Translations under genes and position numbers: made by a program
The notes under the pieces: generated by a model
Seen by the model: only the letters and a program-made list of their open reading frames with translations
Told to the model about the DNA's origin: nothing
Databases searched by the model: none
Shown here: positions 8,036 to 17,800 of the stretch, in pieces
How the letters are laid out: every line of letters starts with the position of its first letter
How positions within the stretch are numbered: position 1 is the stretch's first letter
Origin: Saprospiraceae bacterium
Lineage (GTDB): Bacteria; Bacteroidota; Bacteroidia; Chitinophagales; Saprospiraceae
Length of the DNA: 35,639 nucleotides
Direction of reading: 5' to 3'
Assembly (NCBI GenBank): GCA_020628645.1
Contig: JAHDES010000037.1
Coordinates: 22,575-58,213 of the forward strand

Positions 8036-9550
8036 ATGAAAAAAATTACAACATATACACTAGGAATCGTCCTTATTTTAGGAATTTCCTTTTTCTCTTG
8101 TACCAAAGATTTCCTCGAATTAGAACCTAGAGGTACAACCTTAGAATCTAGTTTCTATCAAACCGAAGATGAGATTTTTGAAGCCTTAGTTGCCACTTAT
8201 GATGTTTTGCAATGGGGCGGAACAAGTGGTTGGACGATGAAATTAGGTTTATTGAATGCGGCTTCTGACGATACTTATGCAGGAGGAAGTGATGCTTCCG
8301 ATCAACCTAGTTGGGTTGCTTATGATAATTTTACTTTAAATCCTTTTCTAGGTCCTCAATTAGGGCTTTGGCAAAAAGGTTATTCGGGTATTTATCGCGC
8401 AAATTTAGTTTTACAAAAAGTAGAAGAAGCAGAGAGTATTTCTGAAGGATTTAAGGCTCGAACGATTGCAGAAGCTAAATTTTTACGTGCCTTCTTTTAC
8501 TTCGATTTAGTACGCTTATTTGGAAATGTGCCTTTGATTACATCGGTTCTTTCTGCAGATGAAATTTACACCCAAACACAAGCTAATCCTGCTGAAATCT
8601 ATGGGCAAATTGAACAAGATTTAAGAGATGTACGCGCTACTTTTGAACTACCTGAAACTGTATCTGCCGATGAATTAGGGCGTATCACCCAAGGTGCAGC
8701 TACTGCCCTACTCGGTAAAGTTATTTTATATCAAAATGACGAAGGAAGAATGGCAGAAGCAGCTGGTTTTCTTGATGAAGTAATCAATTCTGGTTTATAT
8801 GCCTTAGAACTAAATTTCGGTGATATTTTTAAATTAGAAAATGAATTTGGCCCTGAATCTGTATTTGAGATCAATTATTCTGGTAATCAACGTGGTGGAT
8901 GGGGCAATTTTAGTAATGGAACGGAAGGAAATTATGATGTCCAATTTTTTGGCATGCGTGATTATGTAGGCCCTATTTATTCTGCAGGATGGAGTTTTTG
9001 TCCTGTTACTGAAAAATTGGCAGATGCACTACAAAATGATCCTCGTTTTGAACATACCATTGTTGATGGTAATGCGTTAAAAAATCAAGGAGCAAGTTAT
9101 ACCGTAGGCTATCAAAATACCGACTATTTCATCCGAAAATATGCAGGATTAGAAGAAAATCGAGCATTGGATGGAGAACCTGCCCTAAATTGGGGGACAA
9201 ATGTACGTGAAATTCGTTTAGCAGATGTGTTGTTGATGTCAGCTGAAGCACATGCCAGAGCAGGTAATAATGGCCCAGCTGTAAGTTATTTAAATCAAGT
9301 ACGTCAGCGAGTAGGTTTACAACCATTGCCTGGTCCAACAGGACAAGCCTTAATAGATGCGATTTATAAAGAGCGTCAATTAGAATTAGCAACAGAAGGA
9401 CATCGCTTTTTTGATTTAGTACGAACAGGTAGAGCAACAGCAGAATTAGCCGATCAAGGTTTTGTAGCAGGTAAAAATGAGGTACTCCCAATTCCGCAAG
9501 CTGAAATTGACCTTACGGAAGGAAATTTAGTTCAAAATAATGGTTATTAA
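8036..9550 (+). CDS. SusD/RagB-family surface glycan-binding lipoprotein
   Basis: This 504-residue protein has a lipoprotein signal with Cys22 (SFFSCTKDFLELEPRG), the usual SusD opening. The N-terminal SusD-like region (about 25-230) includes KARTIAEAKFLRAFFYFDLVRLFGNVPLIT, characteristic of the TPR helices. The C-terminal region contains IRLADVLLMSAEAHARAGN, LNQVRQRVGL and IYKERQLELATEGHRFFDLVRTG, all diagnostic for RagB/SusD. It ends near the usual position with NEVLPIPQAEIDLTEGNLVQNNGY. It should sit on the cell surface as the lid of the SusC transporter encoded upstream. Aromatic residues such as the WGGTSGW stretch (about 60-66) may contribute to sugar stacking, which I infer only. Confidence 0.96.
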   Translation: MKKITTYTLGIVLILGISFFSCTKDFLELEPRGTTLESSFYQTEDEIFEALVATYDVLQWGGTSGWTMKLGLLNAASDDTYAGGSDASDQPSWVAYDNFTLNPFLGPQLGLWQKGYSGIYRANLVLQKVEEAESISEGFKARTIAEAKFLRAFFYFDLVRLFGNVPLITSVLSADEIYTQTQANPAEIYGQIEQDLRDVRATFELPETVSADELGRITQGAATALLGKVILYQNDEGRMAEAAGFLDEVINSGLYALELNFGDIFKLENEFGPESVFEINYSGNQRGGWGNFSNGTEGNYDVQFFGMRDYVGPIYSAGWSFCPVTEKLADALQNDPRFEHTIVDGNALKNQGASYTVGYQNTDYFIRKYAGLEENRALDGEPALNWGTNVREIRLADVLLMSAEAHARAGNNGPAVSYLNQVRQRVGLQPLPGPTGQALIDAIYKERQLELATEGHRFFDLVRTGRATAELADQGFVAGKNEVLPIPQAEIDLTEGNLVQNNGY

Positions 9551-9553
9551 ATC

Positions 9554-9639
9554 TTGACGTAAGACTCAAAGACATAAGACTTAGGAGTTTTATTATTTAA
9601 ATTTATCCTAAGTCCTACGTCAATAAGTCCTACGTCTAA
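9554..9639 (+). repeat. Large composite inverted repeat between susD and the PKD gene
   Basis: The left arm (9554-9586) and right arm (9606-9639) mirror each other over about 33 bases, with GACTTAGGA/TCCTAAGTC and TTGACGTA/TACGTCAA perfect. Each arm is itself a tandem of the word GACGTARGACTTA-like (for example GACGTAAGACT then GACATAAGACTTAGGA). The loop is an AT-only 19-base spacer apart from one G at its edge. It ends 10 bp before the next ATG, so it would fold in the mRNA between the two genes. Confidence 0.75.
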
Positions 9640-9649
9640 ACTTATAGAT

Positions 9650-10516
9650 ATGAATAGTTTAAAATACCTTACATTCTTTTTTTTAATTGTTGGATTGTTT
9701 TCCTGTGAGCCATCTATCGAAGACAAATCTGATCTAGGTTTACCACCCAATCCTTCTTTTGACATTTCACAAGGAGATACGCCCAATACCTTTATTTTTA
9801 CCAATACGACCGAAGGAGCATTTCTAACCTATTGGGATTTAGGCATTTTTGGAAATCGAGAAGGACAAGAAGTAGAAATTATTATGCCTTTAATGGGTAC
9901 GTATGATATTAGCATGACGACTTTTAATCGAGGAGGTTCGGCTTCCGTAACAAAATCGGTAACGGTAGAGCAAGATGATCCTACTGCTTGTTTTGGAAAT
10001 ATGTTACTACTTACCAATTGTACTCAAAAGACATGGAAATTAGCACCTGAAGAAGCCGCCATGCATATTGGCCCTAATTTATTTGAAACGTGGTGGGGAA
10101 ATTCTGCCGATGATGTTATAAGTCGGGATTGTCATTTTAATGATCGCTATGTATTCCGCGAAAATGGCGAATTTGAATACCAACCCAATGGTGATTTTTA
10201 TGCAGATGCGGATGGAGATGGCAATGTTTGGCCTTCCGATTTAATGTTAGAAGTGGGCTGCCAACCGATTGATGCTTGGCCTGCTCAATATGAAGTTTGG
10301 GGAGCAGGGGTACACAACTTCACCATCAACGATAATAGTTTGAGTGTAATAGGAGAAGGTGCTTGGTTAGGTCTCTATAAAGTCGGAACAACAGAAGAAG
10401 TCAATACTCCGCAAAGTTCCGTAACCTATACAATTGATTCCATTACAGAAGATCGAATGGTACTCTTTGCCGATTATGGATGGGGCGTTTGGCGGATTAC
10501 TTTGGTCAGTGAATAA
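9650..10516 (+). CDS. PKD-domain surface glycan-binding lipoprotein (SusE/F position)
   Basis: This 288-residue lipoprotein has Cys19 in the lipobox (VGLFSC). An N-terminal PKD-like fold (about 33-108) reads NPSFDISQGDTPNTFIFTN, then an abbreviated YWDLG motif, and ends with GGSASVTKSVTVEQ. A C-terminal domain follows (about 115-288), rich in Trp (TQKTWKLAPEEAA, ETWWGNS, DAWPAQYEVWGAGVHNF, YGWGVWRITLV) and containing an Asp-rich DADGDGNVWPSD loop that could bind calcium. Lipoproteins of this architecture directly after susCD are typical surface glycan-binding proteins in beta-glucan loci. It has no catalytic signature. It probably holds the polysaccharide at the cell surface for the GH16 enzyme and SusCD. 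The binding specificity is inferred. Confidence 0.85.
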   Translation: MNSLKYLTFFFLIVGLFSCEPSIEDKSDLGLPPNPSFDISQGDTPNTFIFTNTTEGAFLTYWDLGIFGNREGQEVEIIMPLMGTYDISMTTFNRGGSASVTKSVTVEQDDPTACFGNMLLLTNCTQKTWKLAPEEAAMHIGPNLFETWWGNSADDVISRDCHFNDRYVFRENGEFEYQPNGDFYADADGDGNVWPSDLMLEVGCQPIDAWPAQYEVWGAGVHNFTINDNSLSVIGEGAWLGLYKVGTTEEVNTPQSSVTYTIDSITEDRMVLFADYGWGVWRITLVSE

Positions 10517-10583
10517 ATTGCCTTTCTTGACATTTTGCGTATAAATTATTCTAATGAACAACAGAAAATAATAATGAACGATA

Positions 10584-10633
10584 CTCGAAGTTTCCCAATT
10601 TCGAGAAACATATTTTGCAAGTTTTCAACTTGC
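10584..10633. repeat. Double-hairpin intergenic element, copy C
   Basis: The first hairpin is CTCGAAGTT, loop TCCC, AATTTCGAG (10584-10605, one G-T pair). The spacer is AAACATATTTT. The second hairpin is GCAAGTT, loop TTC, AACTTGC (10617-10633). Layout, loop sequences and the GAAGTTTCC-AA core match the elements at 2077 and 22582, while the stem words differ. It lies in the 198-bp gap between the PKD lipoprotein and GH16 genes. Confidence 0.75.
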
Positions 10634-10714
10634 TATAGAAAATCTGGTATTAAAATTAAGTATACTCTATTTAGTTAAACCTTATTTAAAATAGTGAATA
10701 TAAATCATTTAGAT

Positions 10715-11905
10715 ATGACCCAGAATTCTTTATTTATCCTATGCTGCTTAGTTCTTGGACTTACTGCCTGTGGCGACCGAGAAGATGAAGCACCACCTGA
10801 ACAACAATTACCAAAAATTTCCATCTCTAGTGTCACTCAATTTGAAGGAGATGAATCTACCGAATTCAATTTTAAAGTGACGGTGAGCGAAGCTGCTACG
10901 CAAGAAATACGTGTCGATTATGCAACTGAAGAAATTACTGCTGGTAAAGAAATTGATTTTATTAATCAATCAGGCACCTTAAGCTTTCCTGTAGGGGAAC
11001 GCGAAGCAGATATTGTAGTTCAAATCGTAACGGATAGTTTGAAAGAAGGTGATGAAGAGTTTCGAGTACTTCTTTCTAATCCTGTCAATGCTCAAATCTT
11101 GACAAACGAAGGTATTGGTACAATCCGAAATGATGATACTTACGTAGATGTCCCTGAAGATGGTTATATCACTCCAGAAAGTTATACGGGCTATGATCTC
11201 GTTTGGCGCGATGAATTTGATGGTACATCAATAAATTTGGATGATTGGACACATGAAATTGGCGGAAATGGATGGGGAAATCAAGAATCGCAATATTATA
11301 CCGATCGAAGCGAAAATTCCTATATTTCTGATGGAAATTTAATCATAGAAGCCCGTAAAGAAAACTTTAGCGGAAGTAATTATACCTCTGCTCGAATGAT
11401 TACGCAAGGCAAACAACTCTTCCAATTTGGACGCATTGATATTCGCGCCATTCTTCCAGAAGGACAAGGTATTTGGCCCGCGCTTTGGATGCTCGGAACG
11501 AATATTTCTGATATTGGATGGCCTGCCTGTGGCGAGATTGACATTATGGAATTAGTGGGACATGAACCAGCCACTACACATGGAACGGCACATTGGGGCC
11601 CTGCAGGGCAATCTTGGAGTCATTATAAAGGGGAAGGTTATGATAATCCTACAGGGGAGAAATTTTCTGAAGAATATCATGTCTTTTCGATTGAATGGGA
11701 ACCCAATTCGATCACTTGGTATGTGGATGATAATGAGTTTTTTAGCTTGAATAATGCACAAGTAAACGGAGCCTATCCCTTCAATGCTAAATTCTTCTTT
11801 ATTTTCAATATTGCTGTTGGTGGACAATGGCCCGGTTATCCTGATGCAACGACACAGTTTCCACAACGAATGTATGTCGATTATATTCGAGTGTTTCAAA
11901 AATAA
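10715..11905 (+). CDS. Calx-beta/GH16 beta-glucanase (laminarinase-type) lipoprotein
   Basis: This 396-residue lipoprotein has a Cys19 lipobox (GLTAC). The ATG at 10715 is preferred over an in-frame GTG at 10694, because it places the signal peptide correctly. A Calx-beta domain occupies about 35-145 (SISSVTQFEGDES, ending EGIGTIRNDD), a calcium-binding adhesion-type module. The GH16 catalytic domain spans about 160-396 and opens with LVWRDEFDGTSIN. Its active-site signature EIDIME places the nucleophile at E274, the assisting Asp at D276 and the acid/base at E279, followed by MELVGHEP. The lack of the extra Met insertion and the Trp-rich GIWPALWMLG stretch fit bacterial beta-1,3-glucanases (laminarinases). 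It probably acts on the outer cell surface to produce oligosaccharides for SusCD. It is followed after 80 bp by the GH5 gene. Confidence 0.93.
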   Translation: MTQNSLFILCCLVLGLTACGDREDEAPPEQQLPKISISSVTQFEGDESTEFNFKVTVSEAATQEIRVDYATEEITAGKEIDFINQSGTLSFPVGEREADIVVQIVTDSLKEGDEEFRVLLSNPVNAQILTNEGIGTIRNDDTYVDVPEDGYITPESYTGYDLVWRDEFDGTSINLDDWTHEIGGNGWGNQESQYYTDRSENSYISDGNLIIEARKENFSGSNYTSARMITQGKQLFQFGRIDIRAILPEGQGIWPALWMLGTNISDIGWPACGEIDIMELVGHEPATTHGTAHWGPAGQSWSHYKGEGYDNPTGEKFSEEYHVFSIEWEPNSITWYVDDNEFFSLNNAQVNGAYPFNAKFFFIFNIAVGGQWPGYPDATTQFPQRMYVDYIRVFQK

Positions 11906-11985
11906 GCTACACCTTTATAAGTTTAAGCTAAAAAAATTGGTATAATAATTTTCCAAGAGTCGGCTCACGATAATAATTTAAACAG

Positions 11986-14715
11986 ATGAAACAGATTTAT
12001 ATCCTTCTTGCACTATTGGTTTTTTCAGTTTGCTCAACAAGTCTTTCAGCTCAACATTTCTTGAGTACGAATGGAAAAGCAATTGTCAATGAACAAGGAG
12101 ATACCATAATCTTACGAGGGATGGGATTAGGCGGCTGGATGGTACAAGAAGGTTATATGCTTCAAACAGCAGCCTTTGCCAATTCACAGCATAAAATCCG
12201 TGCAAAAATTGAAGCACTCATGGGTGCTGAAGATACCCAAGAATTCTATGATGCTTGGCTCGATAATCATGTTCGAGAATCCGATATTGATTCTTTAAAA
12301 GCATGGGGGTTTAATTCGGTACGCTTACCCATGCACTATAATTTGTATACCCTTCCGATAGAAGAGGAACCTGTAGCTGGACAAAATACATGGCTAGATC
12401 GAGGCTTTGAACTCACCGACCAACTCATTGAATGGTGTAAAGCTAAGGAAATGTATGTCGTACTTGATTTACATGCGGCACCCGGTGGACAAGGTTATGA
12501 TGAAGGCATTTCTGATTATGATCCTTCTAAACCTTCTCTTTGGGAAAGTTCTCAAAATCAGCAAAAAACGGTAGCACTTTGGCGACGAATAGCCGAACGT
12601 TATAAGGATGAACAATGGGTAGCGGGTTATGATCTCATCAACGAACCCAATTGGAACTTACCAGGAGGTACACTACTCCGAAGTTTATATGGGCAAATTA
12701 TGGATGCCATTCGAGAAGTAGATACGAAGCACATGATTTTTATTGAAGGCAATTGGTTTGCCAATGATTTTACGGGTTTAACCCCACCTTGGGATGATAA
12801 TATGGTCTATTCGCCACACAAATATTGGTCCTATAACGATCAAGGGTCGATTAAATGGGTTTTGGATTTACAAGCAGAACATAATGTTCCGCTCTATTTT
12901 GGAGAGAGTGGCGAAAATTCAAATACGTGGTTTAGAAATGCCATTCATTTGATGGAAAAAAATGGTATTGGTTGGGCATGGTGGCCCATGAAAAAAATTG
13001 AATCAATAGCTGGTCCTTTATCTATTACAAAAACGCCAGAATATGAAGCACTTTTAAATTATTGGAATAATGGAGGAAATGTTCCAAGTGCCGCTTTTAC
13101 TAAAGCTACCTTGATGGAACTCACTCAAAACCTTCAAATCGAAAATTGTTTCTACCAAAAAGATGTAGTAGATGCTATGTTCCGTCAAGTCAGTTCAAAT
13201 GGAACAAAAGTGTTCAATACCCAAAGCATCCCTGGGGTCCTCTACCCTACTGATTTTGATATGGGACAATCAGGAGAAGCTTATTTTGATATTAATTTGG
13301 CTACTTATCATGTAACGACTAGTAATTTTACGGCTTGGAATAACGGATGGGCATACCGAAATGATGGTGTAGACATAGAGCAATCCAATGACCCTCAAGG
13401 AAATGGCTTTAATGTGGGCTGGCTTGAGCGAGGCGAATGGATGCAATATGATGTGGATGTAGAAGAAACGGCAGTTTATGATATAAAAGTGCGGGTAGCA
13501 ACAGCCAATGGTGGTGGAAGTTTCTATTTTGTAGCAGATGGTGCAGAATTGACTTTGCCTTATTATGTATCTTCCACAGGAGGCTGGCAAGCGTGGAATG
13601 ATTTAACGATTTCCAATATTATTTTAGATGAATCCGTTCAGAAATTACAGTTTCATGTAAATAGTGGAGGGTATAATTTGAGTACGATAGAATTTATCAA
13701 AAAAGGTCCAACCACCGATTTATCAACTAATTTCTTTTCTGCCCATACCATTGATAATTCTACAGTTCAAGCAAATATCAACAAAGCTCTAATTGATCCC
13801 TTGACGTTTGCACCGACTGATTTTGAAATTTATGTGAATGGCACTTCTATTCCTATCAATAGTGTGAATTTACATCCTGATAATAAACAACTTATCGTTT
13901 TTGATGTCAATCATAACTTTAGCCCAGATGAAACCATCAAGATTTCCTATTTCGGAACACAGATAAATGCACAAGATGGTTCGCCTCTCAATGTATTTAT
14001 TCAAAAAAATGTAGACAATCGAGTACCAATTGTTCATCCTATTCCCGGTTTAGTGGAAGCAGAAGACTACTTCTTAGAAGCAGGAGTAGATACGGAGAAT
14101 ACCTTTGATACAGGTGGCGGTAAAAACTTGGGTAATTTAGATAGTGGCGATTATTTAGATTATTATATAAAAGCAGATGTTGGTGGTACCTATCAAGCCA
14201 GTTATCGTACCGCTGCGGAAAGCTCTTCTGGTTCACTTCAATTACAATTAGTACATCCAGATGGCACCTTTACGCCTCTTCATAATGCTAGTTTTGATCC
14301 TACAGGCGACTGGCAAACATGGGCAACGACAGACGATACGGCTCCATTTTATCTATCATCTGGAGAACATCATATACGTGTTAGAATTGTCAATCCTGCT
14401 TTTAATTTGAATTGGATGGAATTTGAATTAATTGCTGTTCCAACAGAAGAAATTGTAGCGAATACGAGTATGACACTCTATCCAAACCCTACGGTAGGGC
14501 AATTTATGTTAGAAGCAGATTTATATGATCGACAAGATGCCACAGTTCATCTCTATTCTATTTTAGGACAAAAAGTTAAAACTGTTGAATTTTCCGAGAT
14601 TCAACAAATTCAAGAACTATTGGATGTATCGGATTTACCTGCTGGAAATTACTTTCTACACTTATCCTTGGAAAATGGTCATACTCTATCGGATCAAATC
14701 ATAAAAATAGAATAA
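11986..14715 (+). CDS. Secreted GH5 glucanase with two CBM6 and T9SS sorting tail
   Basis: This 909-residue protein has a signal peptide ending at about residue 22. The GH5 catalytic barrel (about 25-365) opens with LRGMGLGGWMVQEGYM. The acid/base is E220 in DLINEPNW, H278 and Y280 lie in SPHKYW, and the nucleophile is E307 in LYFGESGEN. A CBM6 follows (about 417-572, ending NSGGYNLSTIEFIK), then an immunoglobulin-like linker domain (about 577-683), a second CBM6 (about 684-815, opening PGLVEAEDY) and a C-terminal type IX secretion tail (about 829-909, LYPNPTVGQF and LPAGNYFLHL). The opening motif resembles exo-beta-1,3-glucanase-like GH5 members. CBM6 modules often bind beta-1,3-glucans. It is therefore probably a surface-attached or released enzyme of the laminarin locus. 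The exact linkage cut is not determinable from sequence. Confidence 0.92.
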   Translation: MKQIYILLALLVFSVCSTSLSAQHFLSTNGKAIVNEQGDTIILRGMGLGGWMVQEGYMLQTAAFANSQHKIRAKIEALMGAEDTQEFYDAWLDNHVRESDIDSLKAWGFNSVRLPMHYNLYTLPIEEEPVAGQNTWLDRGFELTDQLIEWCKAKEMYVVLDLHAAPGGQGYDEGISDYDPSKPSLWESSQNQQKTVALWRRIAERYKDEQWVAGYDLINEPNWNLPGGTLLRSLYGQIMDAIREVDTKHMIFIEGNWFANDFTGLTPPWDDNMVYSPHKYWSYNDQGSIKWVLDLQAEHNVPLYFGESGENSNTWFRNAIHLMEKNGIGWAWWPMKKIESIAGPLSITKTPEYEALLNYWNNGGNVPSAAFTKATLMELTQNLQIENCFYQKDVVDAMFRQVSSNGTKVFNTQSIPGVLYPTDFDMGQSGEAYFDINLATYHVTTSNFTAWNNGWAYRNDGVDIEQSNDPQGNGFNVGWLERGEWMQYDVDVEETAVYDIKVRVATANGGGSFYFVADGAELTLPYYVSSTGGWQAWNDLTISNIILDESVQKLQFHVNSGGYNLSTIEFIKKGPTTDLSTNFFSAHTIDNSTVQANINKALIDPLTFAPTDFEIYVNGTSIPINSVNLHPDNKQLIVFDVNHNFSPDETIKISYFGTQINAQDGSPLNVFIQKNVDNRVPIVHPIPGLVEAEDYFLEAGVDTENTFDTGGGKNLGNLDSGDYLDYYIKADVGGTYQASYRTAAESSSGSLQLQLVHPDGTFTPLHNASFDPTGDWQTWATTDDTAPFYLSSGEHHIRVRIVNPAFNLNWMEFELIAVPTEEIVANTSMTLYPNPTVGQFMLEADLYDRQDATVHLYSILGQKVKTVEFSEIQQIQELLDVSDLPAGNYFLHLSLENGHTLSDQIIKIE

Positions 14716-14732
14716 AGTCCAGATTTTAATTG

Positions 14733-14791
14733 GTGTAATTTTTACACTATCTTTCTGGTTTTGAAGATACTTTTCTATTTTTGTAGTGTAA
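14733..14791 (+). promoter_or_regulatory. Promoter with overlapping GTGTAA/TTACAC half-sites
   Basis: A perfect Bacteroidota -7 box, TATTTTTG (14776-14783), precedes the phosphorylase gene by about 55 bp. A palindrome GTGTAA-TTT-TTACAC (14733-14747) lies about 30 bp upstream. TAGTGTAA (14784-14791) directly follows the -7 box and is the inverse of TTACACTA (14742-14749). The arrangement suggests an operator overlapping the start of transcription and an upstream site, giving separate control of the phosphorylase. I do not see a good -33 element at the expected spacing. Confidence 0.55.
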
Positions 14792-14837
14792 AGGTTTCCT
14801 ATTTTTTCAAATCGGTATTTTTTCAAAATTTATCAAA

Positions 14838-17800
14838 ATGATCAACCAACCCGTAGATAAGCAAGTAGATATGGAGCGTATAGAATTGCATAAAGAGAAA
14901 TTTTTCAAGATTAGCAATGTAGATGAATTGCGCCCATTTTTCATGAGTGTGGTGAGTGGCGATAATCACTGGTTGTTTATTTCTAGTAATGGTGGTTTAA
15001 CCGCAGGTAGAAGAAATTCCAGTTTTTCTCTTTTCCCCTATTATACCGATGATAAAATCACGGAATCGGCTGAGTTTACGGGTTCAAAAACGATATTTAG
15101 AATACAAACAGCCGATCAAAATTATATCTGGGAACCACTTTCTATTCGACAGACTAGTCTCTATAATACTACTCGAAATCTATATAAAAATGTATATGGA
15201 AATAAACTAGTCTTTGAAGAAATAAATCATGATTTAGCATTGAGCTTTCAGTATGAATGGAATACCTCCAACCAATTTGGATTTGTACGAAAATCGAGGC
15301 TAAAAAATCTTTCCAACGAACCTTTAAGTATAGAATTAGTAGATGGCATTCAAAATATATTACCCGCAAAAGTAGGTGCTGATTTACAAAATGGCACGAG
15401 TAATCTAGTCGATGCTTATAAACGTAATGAATTAATTAAATCGGTTGGTTTAGGCATCTTTGCACTGAGTGCTACGATTGTTGATCGAGCAGAACCCGCA
15501 GAATCACTTAAAGCGAATATTGCTTGGAGTTTGGGGCTCGATTCGGCTAAACAACTCGTCTCTTCCCTTCAATTAAATGCTTTTAGAAAAGGCAAGACCA
15601 TTCAAGCAGAAGAGGATGTTAAAGCAGAAAAAGGAGCCTATTTTTTAATGGATACCATAACATTAGCAGCTGGCGCAGAAAAAAAATGGACTATCGTAGC
15701 AGATGTCAATAAAAATCATTCCGCCATTGTAGAACTCATCCAACAATTGAATGATAAAAAGCAGTTGAGCCAACTACTTGAAGAAGATATTCAAAAAGGA
15801 ACAGACAAACTCGTTCATCTGGTTGCCACGGCTGATGGGCTACAATTTTCTAAAGATTCGAGTAGAGATTCTAGACATTTTTCTAATACCCTTTTCAATA
15901 TTATGCGAGGAGGGATATTTTTAAATAATTATAAAATTCCCAAAAACGATTTTGTACACTATCTAAAAAAGATTAACCAAGAAGTAGCGGAACGAAACGC
16001 TTCTTTTATTAATAATTTAGGTAAAGAAATCGACCTGTTTGATTTAAGGGCAAAAACGACAACCATCAATGATTCTGATCTAAAACGAATCGTGTTGGAA
16101 TACATGCCACTTACCTTTAGTAGACGACATGGTGATCCAAGTCGCCCGTGGAATAAATTTGATATTAATACCCAAAATGAACACGATGGGTCTGTAATTT
16201 ACGACTATCAAGGAAATTGGAGAGATATTTTCCAAAATTGGGAGGCACTAACCCTATCCTACCCTGCCTATGTTGAATCTATGATTCATAAATTTCTAAA
16301 TACCTCCACTTTTGATGGCTATAATCCTTATAGAATTACAAAAAATGGATTCGACTGGGAAACCGTAGAACCAGACAATCCGTGGGCGTATATCGGATAT
16401 TGGGGCGATCATCAAATCATTTATTTACTTAAATTTTTGGAATACATTGATGATTATGCGCCAAACGATTTATTACAGTATTTCAATCAATCCATCTTTG
16501 TTTATGCAAATGTTCCCTATAAAATTAAAACCTATGAGGACATCTGTTCGAATCCAAAAGATACCATTCAATTTGATTTTGAACTGGATGAAGCCATTCG
16601 AAAAGAACGAAAAAAACTAGGTGCAGATGGCGCACTCCTCAACAATAAGAAAAATGAAATCCATCGAGTCAATTTTATAGAAAAAATACTAGCGACTTTA
16701 CTCAGTAAAATTTCCAATTTAGTACCAGAAGGCGGAATATGGTTGAATACACAACGTCCAGAATGGAATGATGCCAATAATGCCTTAGTTGGAAATGGGC
16801 TATCTATGGTAACGGTTTATTATTTACGTCGATTTTTGTCTCATTTGGAGCAATTACTTGAAAAATCTACACAAGAAAATTTCGATGTTTCTATTGAAAT
16901 TCAATCCTTTTTTGAACAAATCAATAAAGGAATTAAGAATTATAAACAACGCTCTACCACTACCTTCGATGATCGAGCCCGTAAAACAATAGTCGATGCC
17001 TTAGGAAAAGCAGGGAGTACTTTTCGAGATGCCATTTATACCAATGGATTTTCTGGTGAACAAGCGAAGCTGTCGGTTGATACTTTAAAGGAATTTATTT
17101 TGGATACGAAGCTTTGTATCGATCATACCATTGCTGCGAATAAACGATCCGATAACTTATATCATGCCTATAATTTAATCCAAGAACATACCAAAGAAAC
17201 GCTTTCATTGTCCTATTTAGATGAAATGTTGGAGGGACAAGTGGCGGTATTGAGTGCAGGTTATTTATCTTCGTCGGAGACGCTTGAGGTATTGAATAGC
17301 ATGAAGAAAAGTGCGTTATTCCGACCCGATCAATACAGTTATATTCTTTATCCCAATAAAAATTTGCCCAGATTTCTAGCAAAAAATAATTTAACCGCAG
17401 ATGATATAAATACTTCTGGTTTGTTAAAGTCGCTTATTGAAAATGAAGACGTTTCTATCGTAGAAAAAGACATTCATGAAACGTATCATTTCAATGGAGA
17501 TTTCCAAAATGCTAATGATTTGACAGCAGCTTTAGATCAATTAGATGACCATCTTTATGGGGATCAATTAGCAAAAGGGCGTACAGAAGTATTACAAACA
17601 TTTGAAAAGCTATTTGAGCATCGAAAATTTACGGGACGTTCAGGTACTTTCTTTGGTTATGAAGGATTAGGTTCGATTTATTGGCACATGGTGTCAAAAT
17701 TATTATTGGCGGTACAAGAATGTAGTTTGCAAGCGATTCAAAATAATGAAAATCCTGCAGTGATTGGTGGTTTGTTAGATCATTATTATGAGATCAATGA

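Noticed and set aside
9554-9639. Possible CRISPR-like repeats (GACGTARGACTTA words)
   Set aside because: The words are inverted copies with no spacers of regular length, and no cas genes are present. It is a composite palindrome, not an array.
10694-10714. GTG start seven codons upstream of the GH16 ATG
   Set aside because: The ATG at 10715 gives a standard lipoprotein signal with Cys19; the GTG adds a polar stretch before it.
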